A stretch of 64,000 nucleotides of DNA from Mesorhizobium opportunistum WSM2075 (lineage in GTDB: Bacteria; Pseudomonadota; Alphaproteobacteria; Rhizobiales; Rhizobiaceae), in assembly GCF_000176035.2 (NCBI RefSeq), contig NC_015675.1, positions 3,476,001-3,540,000 of the forward strand, in the 5' to 3' direction. The notes below the pieces were generated by a model. It did no database searches. It had not been told where the DNA came from and saw nothing but the letters and a program-made list of their open reading frames with translations. Positions 25,845-33,427 of this stretch are shown in pieces. A program made the position numbers and the translations under genes. The stretch's first letter is position 1. Each line of letters begins with the position of its first letter.

Positions 25845-26156
25845 ATGGCCGACTGGGTTGAAGCATGCGCGGTTGATGACATCGAGGAAGAGGATGTCAT
25901 CCGCTTCGATCATGGCGGCCGCACCTTTGCGATCTATCGCTCGCCGGATGACGAGTTCTTCGCCACTGACGGCTTTTGCACGCATGAGAAGGCGCATCTG
26001 GCCGACGGGCTGGTGATGGACGACATCATCGAATGCCCCAAGCACAATGGCCGCTTCAATTACAAGACCGGCCAGGCCAAGGGCGCGCCGGTCTGCGTCA
26101 ATCTCGCGACCTATCCGGTGAAGATCGAGGCCGGTAAGGTGATGATCGAGATTTGA
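25845..26156 (+). CDS. Rieske [2Fe-2S] ferredoxin, MocE-like
   Basis: 103 residues. The Rieske ligands are C45-T-H47 and C64-P-K-H67. It would pass electrons to the oxygenase encoded 14 nt upstream. No ferredoxin reductase (MocF-like) is found in this window, so the reductase must be supplied elsewhere. A GAGGAGACAGAG ribosome-binding region precedes the ATG. Confidence 0.92.
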   Translation: MADWVEACAVDDIEEEDVIRFDHGGRTFAIYRSPDDEFFATDGFCTHEKAHLADGLVMDDIIECPKHNGRFNYKTGQAKGAPVCVNLATYPVKIEAGKVMIEI

Positions 26157-26186
26157 CGTGTGGCAACCGATCCAGGGGACATCTAA

Positions 26187-26987
26187 ATGAGCCGAAAGAG
26201 ACCGACCGTCGCCGATCTGCGCGCGATGAAGGGCAAGCGCCAGCTGACCATGCTGCGCGTGCTCAACCTGGACGAGGCGGAGGCCGCCGAGCGGGCGGGG
26301 GTCGACATCGTCTCGGTGCCGCCCGAACTGGTGCTCAACCCGCAATACCGCGATGCAGCACCCAGCCTGTTCACCATGCCGGGCGAGAATTTCTTCGAGA
26401 TCGGTACGGCGGATGATTTCGTCCGCTGGGCGTTCCGGCTCTACAAAGCAAGCGCCGACGCGGTCTATTGCAGCGCCGGCTATGCCACGATCAAGCGGAT
26501 GGCTGATGACGCCATTCCCGTCATCGGCCATGTCGGGCTGATCCCGTCCCGCGCGACCTGGACCGGCGGCTTCAAGGCGGTCGGCAAGACCGCCGATGCC
26601 GCCATTCAGGTGTTCGAGGCGGTGAAGCAACTGGAGGCGGCCGGCGCCATCGGCGCCGAGATCGAAGTGGTGCCGGTCGAGGTGGCCAAGGCGATTTCCG
26701 AGCGCACCTCGCTGATCATGCTGTCGATGGGGGCGGGCACCGGCTGCGACGCGCAATATCTGTTCGCCGACGATATCCTTGGCCAGAACCGGGGCCACAT
26801 GCCCCGCCATTCCAAGGTCTATCGCAACTTCGCCGCCGAATATGACCGGCTGCGGGCGGAGCGGGTGGCGGCATTTTCCGAATATGTCGCCGACGTCAAC
26901 AGCGGCGCCTATCCCGAGGACAGGCACGTCGTGCACATGGATCCGGCCGAGCTACGCCTGTTTCTCGACAAGGTCGGCCGGGGTTAA
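26187..26987 (+). CDS. PanB-like (3-methyl-2-oxobutanoate hydroxymethyltransferase family) protein
   Basis: 266 residues, TIM barrel. Family segments include ADLRAMKGKRQLTMLRVLN at the start and the C-terminal EVVPVEVAKAISERTSL and MLSMGAGTGCDAQYLFADD, equivalent to the PanB IGAG...CDGQ...DMLG region. Canonical PanB transfers a one-carbon unit from methylene-tetrahydrofolate to a 2-oxoacid. No panC is adjacent, and the metal-binding N-terminal motif differs, so this is probably a catabolic paralogue and not a pantothenate enzyme. It overlaps the convergent lyase-like gene by 36 bp. Confidence 0.75.
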   Translation: MSRKRPTVADLRAMKGKRQLTMLRVLNLDEAEAAERAGVDIVSVPPELVLNPQYRDAAPSLFTMPGENFFEIGTADDFVRWAFRLYKASADAVYCSAGYATIKRMADDAIPVIGHVGLIPSRATWTGGFKAVGKTADAAIQVFEAVKQLEAAGAIGAEIEVVPVEVAKAISERTSLIMLSMGAGTGCDAQYLFADDILGQNRGHMPRHSKVYRNFAAEYDRLRAERVAAFSEYVADVNSGAYPEDRHVVHMDPAELRLFLDKVGRG

Positions 26988-28463
26988 GGTCCAATTCCCG
27001 CCGGCAAGCGCCGCATGGAGCGCTTCGGCCTCGACACCGAGCGGCCGGTCTTCCTTGAGGGCAGGGACAAGCGCGCGCGCCGCCGCATGGATCGCGCCAG
27101 TGTGTGGCGCCAGCGTCAACCCTTCACGCAGATCCACCGCCTGCGCCGCCGCCATCAGCTCGAAGGCGATCAGCCGCCGCCAGAGCGCGATCATGGCAGC
27201 GCATTTCGAAACGGCCAGCGGCGTCTGCGTTGCGTGGTCTTCGACGCCTTCCGACACGGGCAGGAAATCGAGCATCACAGGATTGGCCTTGTGGCGGATG
27301 CTGGCCAGGATCGATGTCGCCGTCTTCTGCAGCGGCACGAAACCAGCAGAGGCCCCGCCGACCGGCGACAGATATTTGGGCAGGCCGTTGCGGCCCGAAC
27401 CAGTGAGCTGGATGAAGCGGGCGACGCTTGCGGCGGCGCATTGCGCGATTGCCAGGCCAAGCGACTCGAAGGCGAGCGAAAGCGCGGCCGTGTGGAAATT
27501 GCCGGTCGACAACACCAGTTCGTCGTCACCGAGCACCAGCGGGTTGTCGGCGGCGGCGTTGAGTTCGATCTCGACGGCATGCTTTGCCTGACCGATTGCC
27601 TCGATCAGCGCGCCATGGATCGATGGCATGCAGCGGATCGACAGCGGGTCCTGTATGGTAGTCGGCGCGGGCGCCTCTTCGCGGGCGAGCAGATCATGCA
27701 GCGCCTTGGCGGCTTCCTGTTGACCGGCTGCGGGGCGGGCCATGTGCAGGCGTGGATCGAGGATGGTGCGATTGGCGCCAAACCCTTCCATGGTCAGCGC
27801 GCCTGCGTGCTGCTGCTGGGCCAGCGCCGACAGCGCATCGGTCACCGCAAGCGCGCCACTGCCGGCTGAGACCGCCGAGGCGTTGATCAGCGACAGTCCG
27901 TCCTTGGGCGCCAGGCCGATCGGAGCGAGGCGGGCCATCATCAGCGCCTTGGCGGCCGGCATGCGACGGCCCTGATAGTCGGCCTCGCCTTCGCCGATCA
28001 AGAGACGGGCTAGTGCCGTCATCAGCACCAGGTCGCCGGCACCGATCGAGCCGAGCGATGGCATCACCGGATGGACGCCGGCATTGAGTGCGTCGACCAG
28101 GGCGACAAACACGGCAGGCGACAGGCCGGAGCCGCCGGTGGACAGCATCGCCGCGCGGGCGACCATGGTTGCCCGCACGGCTTCCACCGGCAGCACTTCG
28201 CCGACCGCGGCGCTGCGCCCTTCCAGCAACTGGCGCTGGAAGGCACTGGCGTCGCCCTCGACCGTCGTGCCGAGATTGGCGCCGAGCCCGGTGTTCAGGC
28301 CGTAGATCTGCTGGCCGGAGGCGGCGGCCTGGTCGAGCACCTTTCGCGCCTTCTCCAGCCTGCCGATGACATCGGGTCCGATCTCTACCTTGCGCGCCTC
28401 GCGAGCGACGGTGGCGACATCGCTTGTGCTGACGCCGGTTCCGGTGAGGACGAGCGCGCTCAT
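26952..28463 (-). CDS. Aromatic amino acid lyase (HAL/PAL) homologue lacking the MIO serine
   Basis: 503 residues, family length. The fold markers YGLNTGLG (54-61), STGNFH (319-324) and VEDH (407-410) are retained. The cofactor-forming Ala-Ser-Gly is gone: GSIGAGDL (138-145) replaces GSVGASGDL with one residue deleted, and the catalytic Tyr of QD-YSLR is Leu (QDPLSIR, 271-277). Canonical 4-methylideneimidazole-5-one chemistry therefore looks impossible. Its start overlaps the stop of the upstream ornithine-cyclodeaminase-like gene by 4 nt, so both are probably one unit. The real reaction is unknown. Confidence 0.85.
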   Translation of the reverse strand: MSALVLTGTGVSTSDVATVAREARKVEIGPDVIGRLEKARKVLDQAAASGQQIYGLNTGLGANLGTTVEGDASAFQRQLLEGRSAAVGEVLPVEAVRATMVARAAMLSTGGSGLSPAVFVALVDALNAGVHPVMPSLGSIGAGDLVLMTALARLLIGEGEADYQGRRMPAAKALMMARLAPIGLAPKDGLSLINASAVSAGSGALAVTDALSALAQQQHAGALTMEGFGANRTILDPRLHMARPAAGQQEAAKALHDLLAREEAPAPTTIQDPLSIRCMPSIHGALIEAIGQAKHAVEIELNAAADNPLVLGDDELVLSTGNFHTAALSLAFESLGLAIAQCAAASVARFIQLTGSGRNGLPKYLSPVGGASAGFVPLQKTATSILASIRHKANPVMLDFLPVSEGVEDHATQTPLAVSKCAAMIALWRRLIAFELMAAAQAVDLREGLTLAPHTGAIHAAARALVPALKEDRPLGVEAEALHAALAGGNWTLTPADLVEKQA

Positions 28464-29461
28464 GCGAAGCGCAGCCTCTGGCCGATGCCTTTTTCTCCTG
28501 CCTTGGCCAGCATTGCCTTGCCCAGCGCAATGTCGGACAGCGACAGGCCGCGATGCCAGAACAGGATGGTTTCGTCATCGCTCTGGCGTCCGGGCTTGAG
28601 GCCGGCGGCGATCTGGCCGAGTTCGGCATGCAGCGTCTTTTCGCTCAGCCGGCCGGTCTCGACATGGGCGCGCAGCGAGCCGAACTTGCCGCCCTTGCAC
28701 TGGCCCCAGTCGTCGACGACCGTCTTCTGCATGATGTCGGTCAGCGATAGCTCGACCGCGCTCATCGTGCCGTAGGGCACGACCAGCGCGCCAGGCTTGA
28801 TCCATTCGGTCTTGAGCAGCGGTTGCGGCTCCGGCAGGCGCGAAGCCTCGACGACGATGTCGGCGCCTTCGACGCAGCTCTTCCAGTCGGCCACGGCCGT
28901 GACCTTCTTGCCGAGATCGGCGGAGAGCTTGGCGGCAAAGCCGTCGCGGCTCTCCGGGCGGCGCGAATGGACGCGGATTTCGTCAAAGTCGAAGAGATGA
29001 TCGAGCAGGCGTACGTTCCAGTAGGCGGTGCCGCGTGCGCCGATATGGGCCAGCACCTTGGAATTCTTGCGCGCCAGATGTTTGGCGCCGATGGCGGTGA
29101 CGGCGCCCGTGCGCATGTCGGTGATGACGGTGGCGTCGAGAATGGCGCGCGGCATACCGGTGCGCGGATCGAACAAATTGAGGATGCCGAATTCCGAGGG
29201 CAGGCCGTGCAGGTAGTTGTCGACGTAGTCGCCGACGATTTTCACACCCGCTGTATCGAGTGGCGCCACATAGCCGCGCAGCACGTTGAAATGGCCGTGG
29301 AAGGATGGATCCGGTTCGAGATGGACACGTGGTTCGATCACCGTCTGGCCCTTGCCCTGGGCGAGAAGGCCAGCCTCGACGGCGGCAATGATTTCGCCAT
29401 CGGTCATGGCAAGGGCATCGATGTCGAGGGCATTGAGGTAGTCGATATAGATCGCCTTCAT
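28460..29461 (-). CDS. Ornithine cyclodeaminase/mu-crystallin family protein
   Basis: 333 residues from ATG 29461 (MKAIYIDYLNALDID). An NAD-binding Rossmann core with VLAHIGARGTAYWNVRLL and VHSRRPESRDGFAAKL is typical. Members include ornithine cyclodeaminase, imine reductases and alanine dehydrogenases. Longer starts at 29497 or 29512 are possible; a GAGGA lies 14-18 nt ahead of 29461. It is the first gene of a two-gene minus-strand unit with the lyase homologue, so the pair probably handles an amino or imino acid. Confidence 0.85.
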   Translation of the reverse strand: MKAIYIDYLNALDIDALAMTDGEIIAAVEAGLLAQGKGQTVIEPRVHLEPDPSFHGHFNVLRGYVAPLDTAGVKIVGDYVDNYLHGLPSEFGILNLFDPRTGMPRAILDATVITDMRTGAVTAIGAKHLARKNSKVLAHIGARGTAYWNVRLLDHLFDFDEIRVHSRRPESRDGFAAKLSADLGKKVTAVADWKSCVEGADIVVEASRLPEPQPLLKTEWIKPGALVVPYGTMSAVELSLTDIMQKTVVDDWGQCKGGKFGSLRAHVETGRLSEKTLHAELGQIAAGLKPGRQSDDETILFWHRGLSLSDIALGKAMLAKAGEKGIGQRLRFA

Positions 29462-29582
29462 GTCAATGCGTGCACTTTCCTCGGTTGCCCCGCTCATCCC
29501 ATAGCAGGCCACGGCGCGACACGAAAGTTTGTTGCGCTATCTATGGACGCTGCCTCCCAAATGCTGTTCAAACCGATCCGTC

Positions 29583-31008
29583 ATGACTGCCATTCCCGAG
29601 ACTGAAGCCTCGTCCGAAACGGCCACGAATGCGCGGCGCGTGGCGCTGATCGTCGCCATCGCCTTCTTCATGCAACTGCTGGATTCGACGATCATCTCGA
29701 CGTCGCTGCCGCAGATGGGCGCCTCCTTCGGCGTGCCGGCGGTGGCGATGAGCATCGGCATCACCATCTACATGCTGACCATGGCAGTGTTCGTGCCATT
29801 GTCGGGCTGGCTCGCCGACCGCTTCGGCGCGCGCAACATCTTCCTAGTGGCGATCGCGCTGTTCACTTTGGCCTCGCTCGCCTGCGGCTTCTCGCAAAAC
29901 TTGACCGAGTTCGTTGCCGCGCGCGCAGTGCAGGGGCTGGGCAGCGCGCTGATGACGCCGGTCGGGCGCATTCTCGTCCTGCGCAACGCCTCGAAATCCG
30001 AGCTGCTCAATGCCACGGCGCTGATCACCTGGCCGGCGCTGTTCGCGCCAGTGGTCGGGCCGGTGCTCGGCGGCTTCATCACCACCTATCTCTCATGGCA
30101 CTGGAATTTCTTCATCAACATACCGCTGGGCGCGATCGGGCTGGCGCTGGTTGCGCGCTTCATTCCCGGCGACCGCGAGGCCGACCCGAAGCCTTTGGAC
30201 TGGCCGGGGTTTTTCCTGACATCGGCGGGGCTCGCGCTGCTGCTCTACGGTCTCGAGCGCATCGCGCATCCGGAAGACGGCGTCTTGCCGACAGTACTGC
30301 TGATCGTTGCCGGTATCATCGTCTCCTGGCTGGCGGCGCGGCATCTCCGGCGCGCGCCGCATCCGCTGCTCGATCTTTCCTCGTTCAAGGTACTGACTTT
30401 CGCCATCTCGACGCTCGCCGCCGGCACCATCTTCCGGGTGGCAATCAACGCCACGCCGTTCCTGCTGCCGCTTTTGTTCCAGGTCGGCTTCGGCCTCAGC
30501 CCCGTCGATGCCGGCATGATGATCCTGGCCTATTTCCTCGGCAATCTAGGCATGGACGACGCCGACCTTGCGGCGTTTCGGCTTCCGCTCGGTGATGGTC
30601 GTCAACGGCCTGATCGCCTCGGCCTCGATCATGGCCTGCGGGGCGATTTCGCCCCAGACACCACAGGCATTGGTGGTGGCGCTGATGCTGGTCGCCGGCC
30701 TGTCGCGCTCGATGCAGTTCACGGCGCTCAACACGCTGGCCTTCGCCGATATCGAAGCGGCACAGCGCAGTTCGGCGGCGACGCTGTCGTCGATGCTGCA
30801 GCAGGTGGCGATGCTGTTCGGCGTCGCGGTGGCGGCCGCGATCCTCAATCTGTCGCAGATCGTGAGGGCCCAGCCGGCGCTCGACCTCACCGATTTCCGA
30901 ATCGCCTTCCTGGCGATCGGCGTCATCGGGCTGGTGGCCGCGCTGCGATTTCTAGTGCTGCCGCCCGGCGCCGGCGCCGAGGTTTCCGGCCACACGCCGG
31001 GGAATTGA
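29583..31008 (+). pseudogene. MFS transporter (DHA2/EmrB type) broken by a frameshift
   Basis: The first part (29583-30555) encodes about ten membrane helices, with DSTIISTSLPQMG, the motif-A loop PLSGWLADRFGARN and GPVLGGF. At about 30555 the frame changes: homologous sequence continues from TLRRFGFRSVMVVNG to the stop at 31008 in another frame. The local sequence ATG-G-ACG-ACG-CCG-ACC suggests loss of two bases or gain of one. The full product would be about 475 residues. Either it is a recent pseudogene or the assembly has an error here. It diverges from the cyclodeaminase gene across a 120-bp gap. Confidence 0.8.
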
Positions 31009-31206
31009 AAATCGAATTTTTCCGCCTGGCGCGGAGATAAATTCCGCCTTGTCCTTTCGCCTTGATCCAGCACTTTCGCGCACAGCTGACATGGCGCAAT
31101 CAATTGCCAAAAATGCAGGCTTTTCCACGCATTGCGCCAGCTTAGGCTATCGATGCGTCCACTCTGCGAATATCGACATCAGGCCTCGTTCCGGACGCGG
31201 ATTCAT

Positions 31207-31236
31207 TTGACGAACTGGCGCTGAGCCGATTAGCTT
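31207..31236 (+). promoter_or_regulatory. Candidate promoter of the propeller-fusion CUT2 operon
   Basis: TTGACG (31207-31212), an 18-nt spacer, then TAGCTT (31231-31236). It lies 44 bp before the permease start and directly ahead of an 18-bp palindrome. The -35 is good, the -10 weak. Confidence 0.4.
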
Positions 31237-31246
31237 TTGTTTTCGG

Positions 31247-31264
31247 GATGGCAGCGCTGCCATC
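31247..31264. promoter_or_regulatory. LacI-type operator, 18-bp perfect palindrome
   Basis: GATGGCAGCGCTGCCATC is a perfect palindrome with the central AGCGCT expected of LacI-family operators. It sits just downstream of the putative -10 and 16 bp before the ATG, an ideal repressor position. It matches TGGTAGCGCTACCA at 57581-57594 except for one symmetric C/T change. Confidence 0.6.
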
Positions 31265-31279
31265 GGGGCGAATACAGAC

Positions 31280-32266
31280 ATGAACGCGACCGGCTGGCCG
31301 AACTTCAGGAGCCTGAATCAGGAAGGCATTGTCTTTGCCATAGCGGTGGTGCTGTTCGTTGCCGCGGCGATCGGCCTGCCGGGCTTCATCGACCCCAACA
31401 ATCTCGTCGCCATCGTCCGCTCGGTATCGGTGCTGGGGATCCTCGCGCTCGGCATGGCGGTCGTCATCATCGGTCGCGGTATCGACCTCTCCGCCGTGGC
31501 GATCATGGCGATGTCGGTCGCCTGGTACCTGCAATTGCTCAACACCGGCACCCCGGACGGGCTGGCCTTCGCCTATGTGCTGGCCGGCGTGCTCGCCATC
31601 GGCTTGCTCAATGGCTTTCTCGTTGCCTATGCCGATGTGCCGGCGATCTTCGTCACGCTGGCGACCGGCTCCTTCGTCTTCGGCTATGTGCGCTCGCAGC
31701 TGATCACGCAGGATGCCGTGCCGGTGCCGCAGGGCCATTGGGTCGAATTGCTGGGCGGCCTGCGCTTCCTCGACATTCCGATCGAGGTGTTCGTCTTCGC
31801 GGGGCTGGCCTTCCTGTTCTTCCTGTTCCTGCGCTACACAAAATGGGGCCGCTACATCTATTTCGCCGGCGACAATCCGGTGGCCGCGCGCAACATCGGC
31901 ATTCCGGTGCGGCCAATGCTGGTGCTGCGCTACGTGCTCTCCGCTTTCGTGGCGCTGGTCGCCGGCCTTTTGACGGCGGCCAGCCTGCATTCGATCAACA
32001 CCCGCATCGTCAATTCCACGCTGCTCTACGACATCGTGCTGGTGGCGGTGATCGGCGGCATCGGCCTGTCGGGCGGGCGGGGCGGGGTGCGCAACGTGCT
32101 GGTCGGTGCGGCGCTGATCGGCATTCTCTTGAACGCCATGACCATCATCGACATTCCGCTGCTCTACCAGAACCTGATCAAGGCAGCGATCCTGCTCGGC
32201 GCCATCATCGTCGACGGCATCATCAATCCACGTGACGAGCAGACTGCCCAGCAGGGCGACATTTAG
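31280..32266 (+). CDS. CUT2 sugar ABC permease (RbsC type)
   Basis: 328 residues, about ten helices, with GMAVVIIGRGIDLSAVAIMAM and GGIGLSGGRGGVRNVLVGAA. It opens an operon that contains a second, enzyme-fused permease, so the channel may be a heterodimer. No ribosome site better than GGGGCG was seen. The gene order permease-binding protein-permease is unusual for CUT2 systems. Confidence 0.9.
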   Translation: MNATGWPNFRSLNQEGIVFAIAVVLFVAAAIGLPGFIDPNNLVAIVRSVSVLGILALGMAVVIIGRGIDLSAVAIMAMSVAWYLQLLNTGTPDGLAFAYVLAGVLAIGLLNGFLVAYADVPAIFVTLATGSFVFGYVRSQLITQDAVPVPQGHWVELLGGLRFLDIPIEVFVFAGLAFLFFLFLRYTKWGRYIYFAGDNPVAARNIGIPVRPMLVLRYVLSAFVALVAGLLTAASLHSINTRIVNSTLLYDIVLVAVIGGIGLSGGRGGVRNVLVGAALIGILLNAMTIIDIPLLYQNLIKAAILLGAIIVDGIINPRDEQTAQQGDI

Positions 32267-32326
32267 ACCGGAAGCGGACGGTTGGGGCCGGCCGCTAACA
32301 ACAACGACCAAACCAGAGGATGTGAC

Positions 32327-33352
32327 ATGAAACTGATCAAGACTTTGATGGCCGCGGCAACGGCGCTCGCCGTTACCGCCTTCGTGGCGCCGACCTTTGC
32401 CGCAGACGATCCGGGTCCGGCTGCCTATGCGCAGGCGCTCAAGGGCAAGCGCGTCATGCTGGTGCCGTTGGCGATGGGCTTCGACCTGGCGCAAGGCTGG
32501 TCGCACTATCTGAAGACCGAAGTCGAGGCCTGGGGCGGCGTGTTCGAAACGCGCGATCCGAACTGGGTGGTCGACGCCGGCGCGCAAGCGATCACCGACG
32601 CGATCTCGTCGGACACCAGGCCCGATGTGCTGATCATCCATGCGCCCGACCTCAACTCCTACTCCAAGCTGATGAAGAAGGCGCAGGCCGCCGGCACCTA
32701 TGTACTTCTGGTCGACAATCCCGCCAACTTTCCGGCTGACGCCTTTGTCGGCAGCGACTGGGACCGGCTTGGCCAGCTCGAGGCCGAAGCGGCGATCAAG
32801 GGCTGCGGCGAAAATTCTTCCAAGAAGATCGGACTGGTACAGGGCGACCAGGCGAACTCCTCCAGCCTCTACCAATATGCCGGCATCATGAAGGTGCTGG
32901 ACAAGCATCCCGACTTCAAGGTGGTGGCCAAGCCCGACTCCAACTGGGATGCAACGACCTCGCGCAATGTGACGACGACGATGCTGCAGCAGAACCCGGA
33001 CATCTGCTCGATCATCGATTTCTGGGATGGTGACGCCACCGGCGCTTCCGCCGCGATCCGCGACGCCAAGCTCGACGGCAAGGTGTTTTTGGTCACCACC
33101 GGCGGCGGCGAGAAGGCGGCCGACTGCGACAAGCTGGCCGACGGCACCTATGGTGCCGTGGTGATGACCGACCTTGCCCGGCAATCGGGCGACATGAACG
33201 CCATCATCAAGTTCCTGCTGCAGAGCGGCCAGCCGGCCGGCACCTCTCACACCTACATCTACACGCTGGAGAAGGCGACGACCAAGGCCGACCTGAAGCC
33301 CGACAGCTGCTGGGACCTGAAGGCGCTGCAGGCCGAAGCGGCGGCCAAGTAA
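32327..33352 (+). CDS. Periplasmic sugar-binding protein (CUT2)
   Basis: 341 residues with a signal peptide ending TFAA (about residue 25). The fold begins KGKRVMLVPLAMGFDLAQGW and has YVLLVDNPANFPADAFVGSD. AGAGGA precedes ATG 32327 by 6 nt. It lies between the two permease genes. The ligand is unknown; the lactonase-like partners suggest a sugar acid, lactone or cyclic compound. Confidence 0.9.
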   Translation: MKLIKTLMAAATALAVTAFVAPTFAADDPGPAAYAQALKGKRVMLVPLAMGFDLAQGWSHYLKTEVEAWGGVFETRDPNWVVDAGAQAITDAISSDTRPDVLIIHAPDLNSYSKLMKKAQAAGTYVLLVDNPANFPADAFVGSDWDRLGQLEAEAAIKGCGENSSKKIGLVQGDQANSSSLYQYAGIMKVLDKHPDFKVVAKPDSNWDATTSRNVTTTMLQQNPDICSIIDFWDGDATGASAAIRDAKLDGKVFLVTTGGGEKAADCDKLADGTYGAVVMTDLARQSGDMNAIIKFLLQSGQPAGTSHTYIYTLEKATTKADLKPDSCWDLKALQAEAAAK

Positions 33353-33378
33353 GCCGATCCTTACAAACACCAGTCAAT

Positions 33379-33410
33379 GAGGTGGCCGGATTGCCTGGCC
33401 ACCTCTTTCT
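33379..33410 (+). terminator. Terminator-like hairpin after solute-binding-protein gene
   Basis: Perfect 9-bp stem GAGGTGGCC/GGCCACCTC followed by TTTCTCTT. It probably gives partial termination so that binding protein is made in excess over the downstream fused permease. Confidence 0.75.
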
Positions 33411-33427
33411 CTTGCCGTAGTGAGCCG

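Noticed and set aside
31142..33370. 742-codon open frame on the minus strand
   Set aside because: Lies opposite a permease and a binding-protein gene; low-complexity Asp/His/Arg-rich translation with no domain, hence a shadow frame.
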